DNA of 64,000 nt, taken from assembly GCA_008921705.1 (NCBI GenBank), contig VFFE01006856.1, positions 18,124-82,123 of the forward strand, in the 5' to 3' direction. Made by a program: the position numbers and the translations under genes. The first letter of the stretch is position 1. Each line of letters starts with the position of its first letter. Source of the stretch: Burhinus oedicnemus (lineage: Eukaryota; Chordata; Aves; Charadriiformes; Burhinidae). This document shows, in pieces, positions 1 to 14,260 of this stretch. Under the pieces are notes generated by a model. It saw only the letters and a list, made by a program, of their open reading frames with translations, was not told the origin of the DNA and made no database searches.

Positions 1-135
1 TCCTTCCTCCCTTCCTACCTTCCTTCCTTCCTTCCTTCCTTCCTTCCTTCCTTCCTTCCTTCCTTCCTTCCTTCCTTCCTTCCTTCCTTCCTTCCTTCCT
101 TCCTTCCTTCCTTCCTTCCCCCTTCCCTCCCTTTT
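1..135. repeat. TTCC tetranucleotide microsatellite
   Basis: An almost uninterrupted run of TTCC/CCTT units opens the window, pure from about base 17 to 119, with imperfect CCCTTCC-type units at both edges. The array reaches the first base, so its true length is unknown. The strand is purely pyrimidine, so it could adopt a triplex-like structure and is probably length-polymorphic. It has no coding value. Confidence 0.97.
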
Positions 136-3100
136 ACATTTCCTTTGTCCAAATTTCTGCAGTGAATTCTCCTTTGTCACCTGCTTTTTGTCTCTAATTG
201 CCCCCATCGTATTTCCTCAGCATCAGCCCGGAGGTTCTGCCTCAACAAAATATTTCTGAAGTTTAGATTCAGGCTCTGCTTTCAGTTCTCATCACACTCT
301 GTGATTTCCGTGATGCATACAGATGCTCCAAAACAAGTTGCTGGAGGGAAAAGTCAGAGCGGCAAAAGGCTGCACGTCGCATTTCCGCCTACAGATTTGC
401 TGCCCGAAGAAATATCTATTTGCAGCAACAAGACGTGGATGCTGTAGTGTGCTCCTTCAGAGGACAGTCCGGCTCTCTCCCAGTAGCTTTGGCTTTATTT
501 GGAGGGAGGAGTAACCTCAAGAAGTTTTCTCATCCTGGCCTGGCTCCCCAGTGCAGAGAAACTTGTAACTAATTACTGGGACTTCAATTCTTAACTTGAC
601 CAGCTGTGTCAAAGCAAGGGCGCCATAGGCTCCCAAGTGCTGTAAGATCTATAATTCAACTTCCATATAAAAAAGTCAATATTGGACAAAAGAATGACAT
701 TTAAAAATCATAAAATAAGTAGCTTGGTATTTACCTAAGATGCTCTTTTCTTCCCATAGTTTTATATAACATGTAGTGGTCTGTTTATACTTCTCCTGCT
801 TTTTTCATGAGTGGAATAATTCTCCTTCAATTTTAGAGGATGTCTGCACAAGTGAAGAAGCATGGTCATCAAGGAAAGACAGCAGAGGGTGGGCAACCTC
901 TGCATACATTGAATTTTTTATGCTGTGAAAAAAGTTAGGACCCATGTAACTTGTGGTTTTCTCTCTGGTGAGAAGAGCGTTTTGAAGAAAAAGTCATTAT
1001 TCAGGCAGTGTAAGAAACACCTAGAAGATAACGCTCTTGGCTTCACTGCACCAACTCACATTGGCCCTGTGCAGGACGGCACGTGGAGAATCACTTCAAA
1101 TCTTGCAGCAATAACTAGTTGAAGGTGCAATCGCAGGCTGCAGAAGCTGTGAGCCGCTCCTCAGAGGCTCAGGCACCCACGCTGCATGTAGCCCCAGCTC
1201 GTGGGAGTACTTCGGGCTGCAGGATCGGTCTTCATGCCTGTTTGCCATGCAGATCTGAAGATACTGTTTTCTTTAGAGAGCTTGGTGAGCCAAGAAAAAG
1301 CAGGACAGCTTTGCACATGCTAGGCTCTGGTCTTACTGCTCTGTAAGTGCTGGTATATCATTTTTTTCACCTGTAAGTGATTAAAGAAGGGTTAAAGAAA
1401 AATAAGCAAGTTGATGTATATGGTGTGTTAAAACATCTCTTCACCAAAAATTGAACAAATAAAGGAGGTGTTCATGAGTAAACACAGTAAATGACAACCA
1501 CTCAAATTTACCCAAAATTGATGTCAACGGGGAAGGCATTATCTAGTGAGGTGCAAAGGTGCACCAGCTGGGACATTGGAGCAAAGGAAAACAAACGGAA
1601 GCAAAATCAACCTGAAATTAGTGAAGGCCAGGGTTTGGTTTTGGTTTTTTTTTTCCTTCTCCTCCTGTCTTGCTGCTGATCTTGTTTGTTTGTTGGCTAC
1701 ATTTTGTTGATTTCACTTTCATTTCTTCTCACTATTTTATCTTCAGCTTCAAATACTTTGTATTGGCCAACTAATTCTGAAAAGCTGCTACATGTTCACT
1801 TTGATCATTATCTGACTTTCTCTTTTTCCTTCCAATTTTTTCTTTTAGCTGCTGAAATGCCACAACAGAGGATATTGTTTTGCAGCGTATAAAGCATTGT
1901 TTTCTACTACTCCTGTTTCAAAGACCACTTGCCTAACGACACTGAGAACTCAAGCAGAGAGGAGAGACGATATTTAGATGATTATTTTAAAGATTTGATT
2001 TTTCACAGCTACTCAAAACACAATGCCAAACTATTCAATTAGGCACTAAGCCATTTTCCATGGCTCGCAATTTAATTATTGAAACTGGAATCTGCCACCA
2101 ACTCCTCATCTCTCCACACCTTTTGCTCGCGATTAAGAATGAAGCTCTACAATAGGCCCAGGACCACCACATTGCTCGGCCCTTGATGAGCCAAAAGAGA
2201 AGAAGGGGCAGCAACTTTCTGTGTGTGAACCCATCCAAGCCAGACTGGGCAAAGCATCTGCCGAAAGTTATCCTGCACTGGCCACACGCAGGACAAAAGT
2301 GACTGCAATGCTGAGCTCTTCTCTCGCTTCTCCAGCTCGAGGGCCCCTGCAAACACCAGTCGTTTCACCTGTGGGTTATGAATCTTGAGAGATAAGAAGG
2401 AATTTTCTGGGAGGTAGGAAGCAAAGTTGGTTTGGTTTTGGTTGGTTTTTGTTGTTTTGGTTTGGGTTTTTTTTAATAGCAAGCTTCCTGCTGGCTGATT
2501 GGAACCTTTCAAATGGGCATCAGCTAGCACCCCATTGCCCAGCCCAACAAACGCTGTGGCATGCTGACAGCATGGAAATATCCTGATGGTCAGCATTTGC
2601 ATTTGTACTGCCGGCCTATCTCTGATCTGCACTACCATTCTGACCCCTCTTTCCTGTTCCTATGCACTGCAACTGACCTTCACAAAGATACAAATTCCAG
2701 TTTACTTCACTTCAAATGCAAGAGTGTGAGTCAGCCCCCTGAGGGAATAGCAAGGAATTCATTATAGCAACACAAGAGAAAGCTGTGGAGGAAGTAATGT
2801 GCTTTCTTTACACAAAAGGGAAAAGAAATAGACGGTGAGAGCACCAAGCAAAGCCCAAGAAATCTTGCGATGTAATCTGACATAGTGGCACCGAACTCAA
2901 TTCTTATTGTCTGGAGGTGTATGACCTTATTAGGGCTTAAAAAGTAAGCCAAGTCTTGTCTGATCCCTGCTGCAGCCTGCCAAGCCAAGCAACTGCTTCC
3001 AGAAGTGGAAATCTTCATGATCAATATAAAACCACCAGAGGTACCACACTGTTGTGGGTGAGATCTTTCAGAGAAATAAAAAGCCAAGATTCCCGAGTCA

Positions 3101-3309
3101 CAGAAATTAGAAGAGGCTAAGACCTATTCTGTTGTTGAACACTATCAGTGATTCGTTAGACATATGTGACACATGCTACATCAGCATGATTGCTTTTTTA
3201 AAAGGCCCTAAAGAAAGAAGTTTCTACTTGAGTACAAACCCTCCTGAAACTACATAGTCGTTAAGGATCCCATTATCTTTTCCACAAGGACAAAGTATCG
3301 GCCCCATTT
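136..3309. other. Non-coding stretch, no gene recognised
   Basis: AT-rich sequence with short T runs (for example near 1643-1653 and 2468-2475) and only short, chance-like open frames on both strands. One splice-like segment (1276-1341, plus strand, pyrimidine tract then TTTAG, ending before GTAAGT) is open in one frame but has no protein-like character. I see no repeat family, RNA gene or convincing exon. Confidence 0.6.
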
Positions 3310-3498
3310 CTGGTGAGACACTGGAACAGAGTGCCCAGGGAAGCTGTGGATGCCCTATCCCTGGAAGTGTTCAAGGCCAGGCTGGATGGGGCTTTGAGCA
3401 ACCTGGTCTAGTGGAAGGTGTCCCTGCCCGTGGCAGGGGGGTTGGAACTACATGATCTTTAAGGTCCCTTCCAACCTAAACCATTCTATGATTCTATG
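3310..3498 (+). mobile_element. CR1 LINE, 3'-end fragment
   Basis: A severely 5'-truncated CR1 copy in plus orientation. It begins in the last codons of ORF2 (the GAGACACTGGAACAGAGTGC stretch, which encodes the conserved HWNR-like end of CR1) and runs through the 3' UTR with GGTGTCCCTGCC and AAGGTCCCTTCCAACC, ending in two ATTCTATG units, the usual CR1 tail. It differs from the copies at 29 and 48 kb in the 3' UTR, so it is from another subfamily. About 190 bp is typical of dead-on-arrival CR1 insertions. The 5' boundary is uncertain by roughly 10 bp. Confidence 0.95.
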
Positions 3499-6400
3499 TT
3501 TCTCGTTCCAACTGAGTAAATTACATTGTGATTATTCAAATTCCTTCCAAAACTACTTTTCCACTTCCATATCCTTCCCTTTGCTTTCGGTCACCAGCTA
3601 GTGCAACATTGAGCTAAAAATCTGCCCTGTTCCACCAAAGACATGGCTGCATTTAGAAAAGCGTACTGCATCTGAGCTCCTTAGCAATGAAAAGGGCTAT
3701 ATAAGGGATGGTTTTTACTACCATCCACTTACAATATAGCTGGAAAAAGGCAAAGGAACTCTAAAAACTGACAATTAACATGTGTGTATTAGTGCACTGC
3801 ATACAGTGAAGTTGAATCCAAATTACCTTCAGCAGGAATCCAGAAGCCTGCATTACTGCACAGAGCAACATATCCCCTGATACTCATTTGTATCAGTAGA
3901 AATGGAAAAATCATGTGGATTTCAAAAAAGGTTTTTCTTTCTCATGACTGGACAGAAAGATCTAATTAGCAGTAATTACTGCCCAGCTAATTTTATTTAG
4001 AATTTAAAGGAAAATTAAATTTAAAATATTTTCTGCTCTTAAAATACTTGCAATTTTTTTTCTGCATGACTTTTAACATAGGGATTTTGTGATCCAGAAT
4101 ATTTTGAGAAATAACTGGAAATCGTTGTCATTTTGCCCATTTTTACTATTTGCTGTAGTTTTTTTTCTGTAAGCTACCACCTACCACTCACTTTCGTTTT
4201 CTTCTCTAAGAATGCTTGCATCAAACTTGGAAATATCATTAACAAAGAATACCTCACTAACTTAGAAAGTGTTGAACTGTGCCTAAAATCATTGCACAGA
4301 CAGAGATAGTGTACATTTTTGTTTCAGAAACATTCAGCAAGATTCACAAAGAGGAGCTAAATTCTCAACACAGTGCTCAGATGGACTTAATGACAGTTAC
4401 AAACTCTGCTAAAATCTGGAAAAGACCAATACCCATTATTGAACTGGCCCAGAGCTCCTGTTTCTCAGAAATGAGGTGGTTTCTTCCAAGCACAGAACTT
4501 GGATTAAATTTTCTGCTTAAATTATTTTAAATACTTTTCGACTGTTTGTTTTTAAGACAGATGTTCTTTGCTATGTTGGTTTCAGGAGGGTGCAGATTTT
4601 TACATATTCTGCGGATTGCAGTAGTGTTTTCCTGCGGAGTTCCTACTTTCAGTCAGTCAGTGCCTCACCTATTCACAAGCATTCAAGGAAATGGAAGAAA
4701 ATAGTGAATTCTTTGGCAGCTACCAGGACCCCGCTCCTTGCCAAAACAGAAACAGGTACCACAGAATGTAATTCATAAAATCAAATAAAGTGGAGCCGGA
4801 AAAGACCTTACCCTGTCCTGACAGTGGTGGCCCCTTTCCCAAGCATACACATTGCCATGTTCTGCCATAGTATTACCTGTGACTGAGGAGACTTCCTCTA
4901 CCTCTTACATTACAACCACCCGATCTTTCAGATTTTTCAGTTGTTGGGAGTTGAACAAACCTGATAATGTTCTGATCTGGGAAAATTTTATTTAACCAGT
5001 CTTGGCCAAAGTTTGGTAAGGTTTTGAACGAAGGAGATGTGTTTCTGCCAAACTCTACAACCCTAAATCTCAGCCCCTCTTCTGCTTCCCTTTTTCGGGA
5101 GACATACTTATTCTGTTCCTCTTGGGATGCACAACTTGAGATAAGCCCCAGAGACTGATGCCCCTCCCCATCTGAGGGCATGTGGGCCAGGAGGGAAGCT
5201 GTCCCTTGCAGCTGGGGAGCACGTGGGGCTTCACCTTGATCTCCACAGCACCTGCTGCAGCTAAGGGCACGCGTAGCTGAAGGTGGTCGTGGCACAGGCT
5301 TCCACACTTTGTCTTCTCCATAGTGTATTTTGGGGATGCTTCCCACAAAGGCATGCCCCAACGGCAATATTTTCTGGAAGTCATCCCTGAGGACAGACTA
5401 CGGTATTATTGTTACCTGTGGAGCCCTTGACCTCCCAACTAAAGCAATCAGATGGAAGGTTATTTGTACTCCAGCACCAGTGGTAGGGACACAGGACTGC
5501 TAGGAAGCAGCTTAGATCATTTCACTTTATATACCCTACAGAACAAACAGCACATGCTTGCAGCTTTCAGAAGTCACTAGAGATCTGGGTCAGATTCAAA
5601 TCAGCAACCTAGAGGTGAAAGTCTCCGTATCCCATTACCAAATCCTGAGACATCCAGTCCCCCATGCACATATTAATAGTTGATCATTATGAATTCCATG
5701 TTGGGATAATTAATTACCACATCTGAACTCTGCCTTAGGAATTATTAGATCATTTGGGGCCTGTAATTTATTTTATTTAGCACTGTATGAAAATTGCTGC
5801 TTCTTTTTTTTAAAAAAACCCTATACTTTAGGCTTTGAGTAGTACATAGTGTTTTCTGCAAAACGCAAACCACAAAACAAATATATCTCTTATTGGGCCT
5901 GGAGTAGTCCTACAGGATTTGTTAGCAGGCTCTGATGATAGACGTGAGCAGCCATGCATCCAGCTAATGAGCTGGCCCAAGGGATAAAGAACACACCAAG
6001 CCACTAGCAATGGATGTGGAAAAAGAGCCAGGGGAATGGTAGAGCGTGTTGCCAAATGATGAGTCTTAAAGGTGGCTTCCCATATGAAATTAAAGGTTTT
6101 TGCAAAAGCAAAATCTGTTTTTCTCACTCAAAAAACAAATCAGACAATAAGACATATTCACTTCTGAAATAAATGTTCTCTCTGACTCCATTATGTTCTT
6201 AACAAGATGAGCTCACTTATAGAGAGCCAAATCTTTCAGACATGATTTAACCTGCACTTTCAGGAGGCTTTGGTAGGTGTTGTGTAATGACTCCTGAATA
6301 AAGACACAGTTGGGGACTGCAGAAATTTTGGTCCTTTGTGGATAAGAGTTATAATTCCAAAGAAGTTGTAAGAAGCCTATTCTATGCATAGAAAGGTAAG

Positions 6401-9400
6401 GATAAGTATCGCCACCCTTTTTCTACAGACCCTGCTTGCTATTCTGTTCTTTGCTGCAGGGATTTGTCTCTAGTTAGGTCTGAAATTCTCTTCAATCTAA
6501 GGGCCAGATTCTGCCCTTCCATACATGTGTGGAATTTATTCCTTGAAATATATATTTTATTTCCAGTACTGTAGACTAAAATACTGTCTATTGATTTTTT
6601 TGCAGCAGACGGAATACTTTGTGCTGTTTTCACTTGTGTCAACAATTGGTAGGTATCTAACTATAGGATGAAAAGTGTCTCAGGAGATGTAAAAATACAA
6701 TCCATGTTTGTTAACATTTGTAAGCCTCTATAAAGCTTCAACCTGGGCAAGATCTGTCTGCTTCATCCTAAATAATGCTAAATGCAACTAATTTTATTTC
6801 ACCAAAAAGCCTTCGGAAAATTAGCTGCATGAAACAGAAAACAGAAACACTAACGGTTTTGTTTTCTAATGATTTTTCTTCCATCTTCATTCAATCACCA
6901 GCTAGTAACTGACCCTGTAGTCCTAGAAAATTCCCATGAACCCTTAAAGAAATGTACTGGCTTCTCTGAGCTTCATGTGAGACAATACTTGGGAAAACCT
7001 TAGTTTGTGTACTGCAAAAGAATGTGGAAAAGGATCTTAATTTGATCGTAATTTGCTGGCTTTGAGTACTCTTAGTACTTACCTCCGCCTCATCTTGAAT
7101 TGGGTCTCAGCTCTACAGGTTATGGACTGTGCACGTTCAGCCTGCCACAAAGGTTCGCAACCATGAGACACAAAGTGCATTTCCGAGAGGAAGTAGACAT
7201 TGGTTTTGCACATACGTGATCAGGTGCGGATGTTTGTGCTAGTGTGGGGATGTCATTTCTTCCTCTTGAGGGTACACATTTTGTGTTTTCTGAGCAGACG
7301 CCTGGGATTCCTGAAAGGTACTGCTGGAGATATTCTCCTCCATTGTTATTTTTCCAGTGGGGAGTTTACATTTTGGGAAATCTCTGTTTATCATATTGAG
7401 GTGGTGGAAAGAAGGTTTTGGAATGCAAAGCTCCACACTAATAAATAGAAGGACCATCAAACATAAATAACCTTGCCAAACTGGGACACAAACACACTAG
7501 CAAGAATAATGCATTGCAATATACAGCACGCACGTTTCAGTAAGATAATTGTAGTTCAATATAAATCACTTGATAATACTTCCTGAAATACTGTGGGATC
7601 TCTTCTGCAAACAATGAATCCGTAGTCACCCAAAGCTGCCCAGTAACTCTGTCTAACACTGTATCGCCAATGATAACCGAGGAGAGGTTAAATTTCTGTT
7701 GCATGGGACACACAGGTTACTGAGCTGTTGGTCGGTGTGGCTTCCTTTAATGTGAGGAAGCTGCCTGTTATGTCCGTGTGATGGGATTTGTACAGCTTAG
7801 CTATCAGAGTCTGTTACGTGACCATGTTATGAACATTTCTTCTAACAGATTTCAATCTGCTGTGCAAGAGAGAAGTTTTCATCATCGCTACTGCTGAAAG
7901 CATATTTCATGATCCATCCATCCCAGTCACAACCCCATCAATTACTGATCCCATTTCCATCACATTTGTGATGTGCCTGTGCTTCAGTATTTCCCATTTT
8001 AAGTGTTCCGGACTCTTTCATGCAGCATTAAGACCCCTTGTGACCCTCTGGGATGAATTTAGGTTTCTTTTGGCAAGGCTTTTCAAAGATCATGATGACC
8101 TAAGCTCAGGTGTGTCAGAAGTTTAGATTACTTGTAGCCAAAACTCCCTGATGTTCTCACAACCGGCAAAATCAAGCCTGAAATCCAAAGAGGACAAATC
8201 TTAGCGCAGTTGTGCCGCTTTCTTTGAGCAAATCTCATAGAAAAAAAAAAATCCCTTTTTGAGTTTTTTAACTTTCATGGCTGTTTGTTCTAGAACTTAG
8301 AAGCTTGCAGGAGTTTTAGAAACATTAAGAAAATTAACGTAATATTCTCAAATCTAACAAAAGATTTTAGATTAACATTTGATGGCTGACATTTCAAAGA
8401 AGGGTTCAGATTCATTCTTATGTTACCTAATAAACACGGTCCCCTCCAGTAACTGTATTTCTCCATATTCAGTCGCCTTTCTTACCATTTCACCACCAAG
8501 CACAGTACTCTGACCTTTCATGACCCTTGATCCAGCTGGGGTGCCTGGACCTTGCAGCCCAGAAGCCGTGGAGCCTAACATAGCTTCGCTCAGCAAAGTA
8601 GACACTTTCTGACTGTGCAGGGGGGTATGTCATGTTTTCTGAGCTGGAAGTCTACCCTGAAGCCCATCTGCTGTTAGTGTAGAGTTACATAAATTGATTT
8701 TTCAGACAGGGTGACACTCCGGAGCCAGGTGACAGGCCAGAACAGTGGCTGGACAATAAGATACTCAGGGAGGCTAGCATGGGCTTTATAGAGCTCCAGG
8801 GGAGAATGCTGAATAATACTCTTCAAGCCAAAATCATCTGTAGGACATAAGCGCTAAATTATGTTTCCACTTCCCATACTGACAGATCTCTGGAATCTGC
8901 AGGAATTCCCCACTCTTCAAAGGATATCAGAGCGCACAGTGTGCAGCTTTCAGGGATTGGCAGCCTTGCTTTTGTGATCTCTTGTAATGAAATTTTACCC
9001 ATAATGCCGTAAGAATAAGGAAATATAGCTCTCGGAGACACTAAAACTATCAGCAGTTCCCTGCTCAGTGCCTGCACTGCTCCTTCGCCTGGCCAAAGAT
9101 AATCACACATACTTTGTTAAATTAAAACAGTTTGCTGATTTATACATCGACTTGCGACGAGGTATTTCCAACTACTTTGGCATTCGTATCTTGGACAAGC
9201 TGTTCTCTCAAATCACCCTGGCACTTAATAGCCTGCGCCGACTGGTATTTTGTATGACCCTGGCACTATTAGCCCAGCCTGGCTAGTGTTTCAATTCACC
9301 GTTGCACTAACGGTCTGGAAGTTGTTCTTGTTCTCCAGATTAATGAGTACCCTAAAAACCACACAAAATTGGAAAAGAAAGAATGTTTTCAAAGGGGAAA

Positions 9401-10267
9401 AAAAAGGCGAGTTGGAGCTGCCCGCTACCTCTTCGTTGTGCTCTTTCCTCATCTGCCCCTTCTTTAGCTGCCTATACAGGAACTTAACAGCACCCATGCT
9501 CCGGTGGAGTAGCTTATGTCCGGTGGCTCAGGGTGGCCACCACTGACACCTGACCCAAAAAAAGCCCCACGGGGACTCCTAGGAGGGAAGGATCTACCAG
9601 CAGGGAAAGGCCTCATTTGCACTTCCATTGAGTGAGACAGTGGAAGCCTTTCTGTCAAAATCCAGTTGAACATGGGAGTTGTTTAACCAACATGCCCTCA
9701 TCAGGAGCTAAGAGCTGCTCATGGGCCACCTTGAGCTAAACCTCCCTATTCCCTGACAGGGCATGGAAATACAGTGCAAGCCAGGACAGAGCAAGGGCTC
9801 AACCCACTCTCCTAGTGCCAGTGGTTGCTCCCTGAAGACCCTGGTTTAGCAGAGCGGCAGGCTCAGGTGGGTGCCTCACCACCTGCAGCTAACACAGCTG
9901 AGTCCTCTGAGCACCATCTCCTTTAGGAGGAGGTGAGCGACCTGGCTGGACTGTGGTCTTCACCACTCTGGGGTTGTTCCCGTAAGCAAGCATGGGGGAG
10001 TGCAGCAGAAGAGGAGAGGGGAGGACATTGTAGGACCATGCTGTTTCATTAGACGTTTTCACTGTGTGAGGAGGGATGACTTTTAACTTCATTGCCAAGG
10101 CTCCTTAACGGAGTTTTCACCTGATGTACGTGCAGACACTGCCCAGTTATAATGGGCATTCCTAGGTTTACTGCAAGTTCCACCTTTTTTTTCTTCATTG
10201 TGATTTGGATTGGCCTTTGTTACTTGTTATCTTTTTAGAAGCTAACCCTATCCCACCTTTGCTTTTA

Positions 10268-10318
10268 AAGAGAAAAGAAGAAAGCGAGGGGCAGGGAGGG
10301 AGAGAGAGAAAGAGAGAA
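10268..10318. repeat. Purine-only low-complexity tract
   Basis: About 50 bases that are almost all A and G, with (GA)n and GGGAGGG units. It is low-complexity DNA with no coding meaning. Confidence 0.85.
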
Positions 10319-13300
10319 TATCATCCGGCCCCCGCAGAAGGGTTTTAGAAGATTTTACATCTCAGCATTTTTTAGCTTCACTATGCATTTTCCATTGTAC
10401 CCTATTATTGGTTCAATATGTATACTATGTTATTTAAATGTAAGGGGGAAGAATCAACTAGCAGTTACGGGAGAAGGCAGAGCTGTCACAACATATTTCT
10501 GCAAAGCCATGATTTGTTTTGTGTTCAGTCACACATTGTTTGGATTTCAGCTCTTATTTCAGTCCTGGCCTTAGGGTTTTCCAAGCAGCATTGCAAGTCA
10601 GATATACAGAGTGCTACACTGAATTCAGTATTCTGTATTTCTAGCTCAGAAGATGGAAGAAGAGTTTTGTAGATGGAGGGAGGGACATAAGACAAGTTCG
10701 TCCCTTTTTATTTAAAGATAGGTAATTAGAAATGGGTTTGTAGCTATACAAAATTCCCACATGTATGTGTGTGGGAGGAAATATGTCCGGCTTTAAGCAG
10801 GCTGAATGGTTGTCTCAGCTCCAGCCCTGCAGCCAGAGCTGCTCAGGCAAACCCCTGTGCCCGCAGAGTCAGGCAGGCAAGAGCAGAAGTCCAGGGAGAA
10901 CCTGGTCAGCCTGTCTGGGTCTCGCTCTTCCCACCGTACAGCAGCAACAACTGTCCTAGAAACCTGTGGTCCTCACATGCTTCAGCCATGTGTTTGCGTC
11001 ACACCTCGGATGCCAGAATCGGAATCCGTTATATATGTATTTTCACTATAAATAAAAAGACACTCAGCTGCTAAGTCTGACTGGCTGAACCATCCTAATG
11101 CCCAGATTTTGCTGGAGTTTTTTATCCTTTCATACAAAAGATTATCTATCATTAAGTCTACACAAACACGGGCAGGCAGAGGAACATGGGCCAACCATGC
11201 AGTTACTGTCAACCTATTATAGTTTATGAAATGCACTTATATTTGGTCATTATGTGAGTCATTCTCAGAATCCACAAACAAAACCATTCTTCAGAGCTGT
11301 GATAAGACAGAAATGTCAACCCAGCTGCAGCTTTCCTAAGGGATCTGCCACAATGTGTCGTCTCAATAGATAGACTATTTGTCGTGCAATGTTTCTGTTC
11401 ATAAAGAAAAGTGCTAGGAAACATGAAGGAAAGAAAAATATGAAACCAGTTTTTGGACAGAGAGGAGGAAATGTGGTGGGAGGTAATTTCCTGACCCCTC
11501 AGTACCCCTCTTCAGCTTTCAGGATGGAGATAGAGCATTATATTTGGGAAGGGCACAGCCAGGTCTTTACCAAAAGTGCTGTGGTTGTTCCAAAATAAAG
11601 CTTTGTCTGGTTTTAGATTTTTTATTTTTTTGTTCTAAGCACAAACTCAGTGTCTGCTGCCTTCTACATACAGTCATCATCCCATCTAACAGCTAATGAA
11701 AATAGGAGAAAGAATATCCTAGCATCTTCTATTCCCTCCCATCCCCACCAAGCAAACACAAATACTGAGCAAAAGAGACTTTCTTTTTGACATTTTTTGA
11801 AAAGCCAAAGCAATAATAGATGTATCTTAAATGTTATTCTCTCGGTCTTTTTAGCTGTTACCATTTAGACTTACTGCCAGCCTGCAAGGACATTGTCTCT
11901 AAGTGATTATTTTTTATTGCCAATGTCAATGAAATAGAATAGAGAGGAAAGAAGATGCTGTAGCAGTTACTAAATCTGCAGAGAATCATTTTCATTGCTG
12001 GTGGCTTTTCTTGTCTTTTAATATTATTTTATTCAGGTGGCACCTTCCAGGGAACAAAAGCCTTTTGGAAAGGGAATGATCTGGAAATGTAATCGTAATG
12101 TTATAGCAAGGTGACCTCCAAAGGTCCGTGCCAGGGCATCAATGTGAGGAAACCTGATCTTCTGGAAGAGCAGCAAAGAGCTTCCCAGCACCGTAGGCAC
12201 CATTCATAGCCTCACCTTGTGACTCTGTTATTGCTGCAGTCAATTAAGGCACGGGAGACTTCCCAGAGGACCCTGAAGATGGCACAGGTGGTCTTACCCT
12301 TGACCTTAATGGCCTCTGAATCAAATTTACAGAACTTTATTAATGTTAGAAAATTATTATTTCAGTAAACTGACATAAAACTGGGAGAGCTTATCCAAAT
12401 CCAATCTAGACTAAAGAATACTCATAATAATAACCTGTATTTCGATATCATATAATTACCTCACAAGTAAAATCTAAGACCCAGAAGACTAAAAGGCTGC
12501 CATAAACATAAAAATAATTTTCAGATAGTAACTGGTATCCAGTTCAGGTTATCTATCAGTTAGTTAAAGAGGAGTCTACTGTCAAACAAACCCCAAATAA
12601 CTGCCTAACTTCTGGGTGGATTTGACATAAAAACTTTTCAGACCTCAAAATGCTTGTTTGCCTTAGTTATTTGAAGGGAAAAACCTGAACTGTAGAGGAG
12701 AAGATAAAGTTTATCTAACTATACTGTTCCTTAAAAATTAGGCAGGAAACATTACTGTCACAGACTGACTTTTGGGAATATGAATCTGCTTGCTCTGAGA
12801 GGTAGAATTAAAAGTTACTGGCTTCAGAAGTTTCTTAGTCCAAGTAAAATGGGGAAATACACTGAAATGGAAAAATCCCACCACTGCAACCCCTCACAAA
12901 CCATGGTGCCGGCCATGATCCTTTGGTTGCAATGGTAAAAACACCAAACTGAAAAGCTACCCCAGCCCACTGAGAGGTGGTGGCAGGATGAGCAGAGCAC
13001 TTTCCATCCTGATGGAAGTTCAACAAAGTCTTGGTAGTGCAAAGACCCTGACTCATGACTTGGTCCTCCAGTGAGTTTCATCTCTCAATTGCTGTTCCTT
13101 TACATCATTTATACTGCTGCACAGTACACTGACGAAGTGGAACTCAGTGCATTTCTTCACATGAGAAGGACTCAGAGGCAGAGATCCAAGGACAGGCTAA
13201 ACTGGAGAGGTGAAATAGTGGCTATCAGTCATATCTCATTTTTCCGTAATGCAATTCATCCCGGAGTACAATTCAAAATTTGCTAAGGCAGCCTCCAAAA

Positions 13301-14242
13301 ACACAGTCTCTCATCTGAAATACTTAGTCAGATTAGAGGTCTGGCTTGGCCATTAATTTGGCCATTTCATTGTAGGTCTCTCCAGCTTTTAACAATGTCC
13401 TATGAGCTCTTTCAGGCCATCAGAAAGACACTTACAACAGGCTTCACAGTGAACTGATAGGAGTCCACTGCAATGCAGTCTTCTCTGCAGAGCAGTGATG
13501 GGAAGCAACACATGGCATTTTGCACAGCTGAGTAGCAAAAAGTACTCCTCAAGGGCATAAGGGCAACCTCAGCTGTAGGACCTCAGAGTGCACAGAGAGT
13601 GAAAAAAATTATAGCAAAGCTGCTACTGGTTTAAGACAAAGCAAAAAAATTCATCCACCAACAGATCCATGTAGTCTAAAAATCTCACAGCAAGTGACAC
13701 AAATCATGTATTATCTGTGGAACAAGGATGAAGACCTAAACTGATTTTGCTATGAACTGAGGTTATGCTTTCAGCTAATCAAAATATTTCTAACCTGGTC
13801 CTTTGATGTTAATATCATTTCTGCTGAAAACCACAGTGATTGCTCTGTTTTTCTGATACATTCATCCTTAGGTTCATTTGTCTATCTGTTAAGTACTTAC
13901 ATATGTTTGTTTTAGGGGATCATGTGTGTCTGTGTAGGTGATGGGAGAATTTCTACTGGTAGTTTTATTGCTGCTGAACCAGGTAATCATCTTTTCCTTA
14001 AAATCCCTGGCATGGTTTATCAAAAAGATTGTTTTGTTTATTAATGAGTCCTCATAATAGCAGGGCTTGATGTTCAATTTTTTTCAGACATACGAAGGTC
14101 TAATACGAAGGGCTGCAAACAGCTAAAACCAAGTTTGTATTAATGGATAAAAATCATAAGTTGATGAGTTACTACATATTAATGAACTCACAGTCCTGTG
14201 AACTGGCTAATAATGATTTAGGACCTTGATAAAGTTGGTTAG

Positions 14243-14260
14243 AACAACAACAACAACAAA
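14243..14260. repeat. Short (CAA)n microsatellite
   Basis: Five consecutive CAA units, a minor simple repeat. Confidence 0.9.

Noticed and set aside
1276..1341. Plus-strand exon-like segment ending at GCTCT|GTAAGT
   Set aside because: The donor lacks the usual AG, the frame has no protein-like character, and nothing links to it.
4765..4830. Possible degenerate CR1 3' end in minus orientation (CCACAGAATG, GGAAAAGACCTTA)
   Set aside because: Only two short motifs match and the flanks do not extend the similarity.
4873..5367. 164-codon minus-strand frame
   Set aside because: Overlaps another 104-codon frame, has no splice or promoter support, and its composition is not protein-like.
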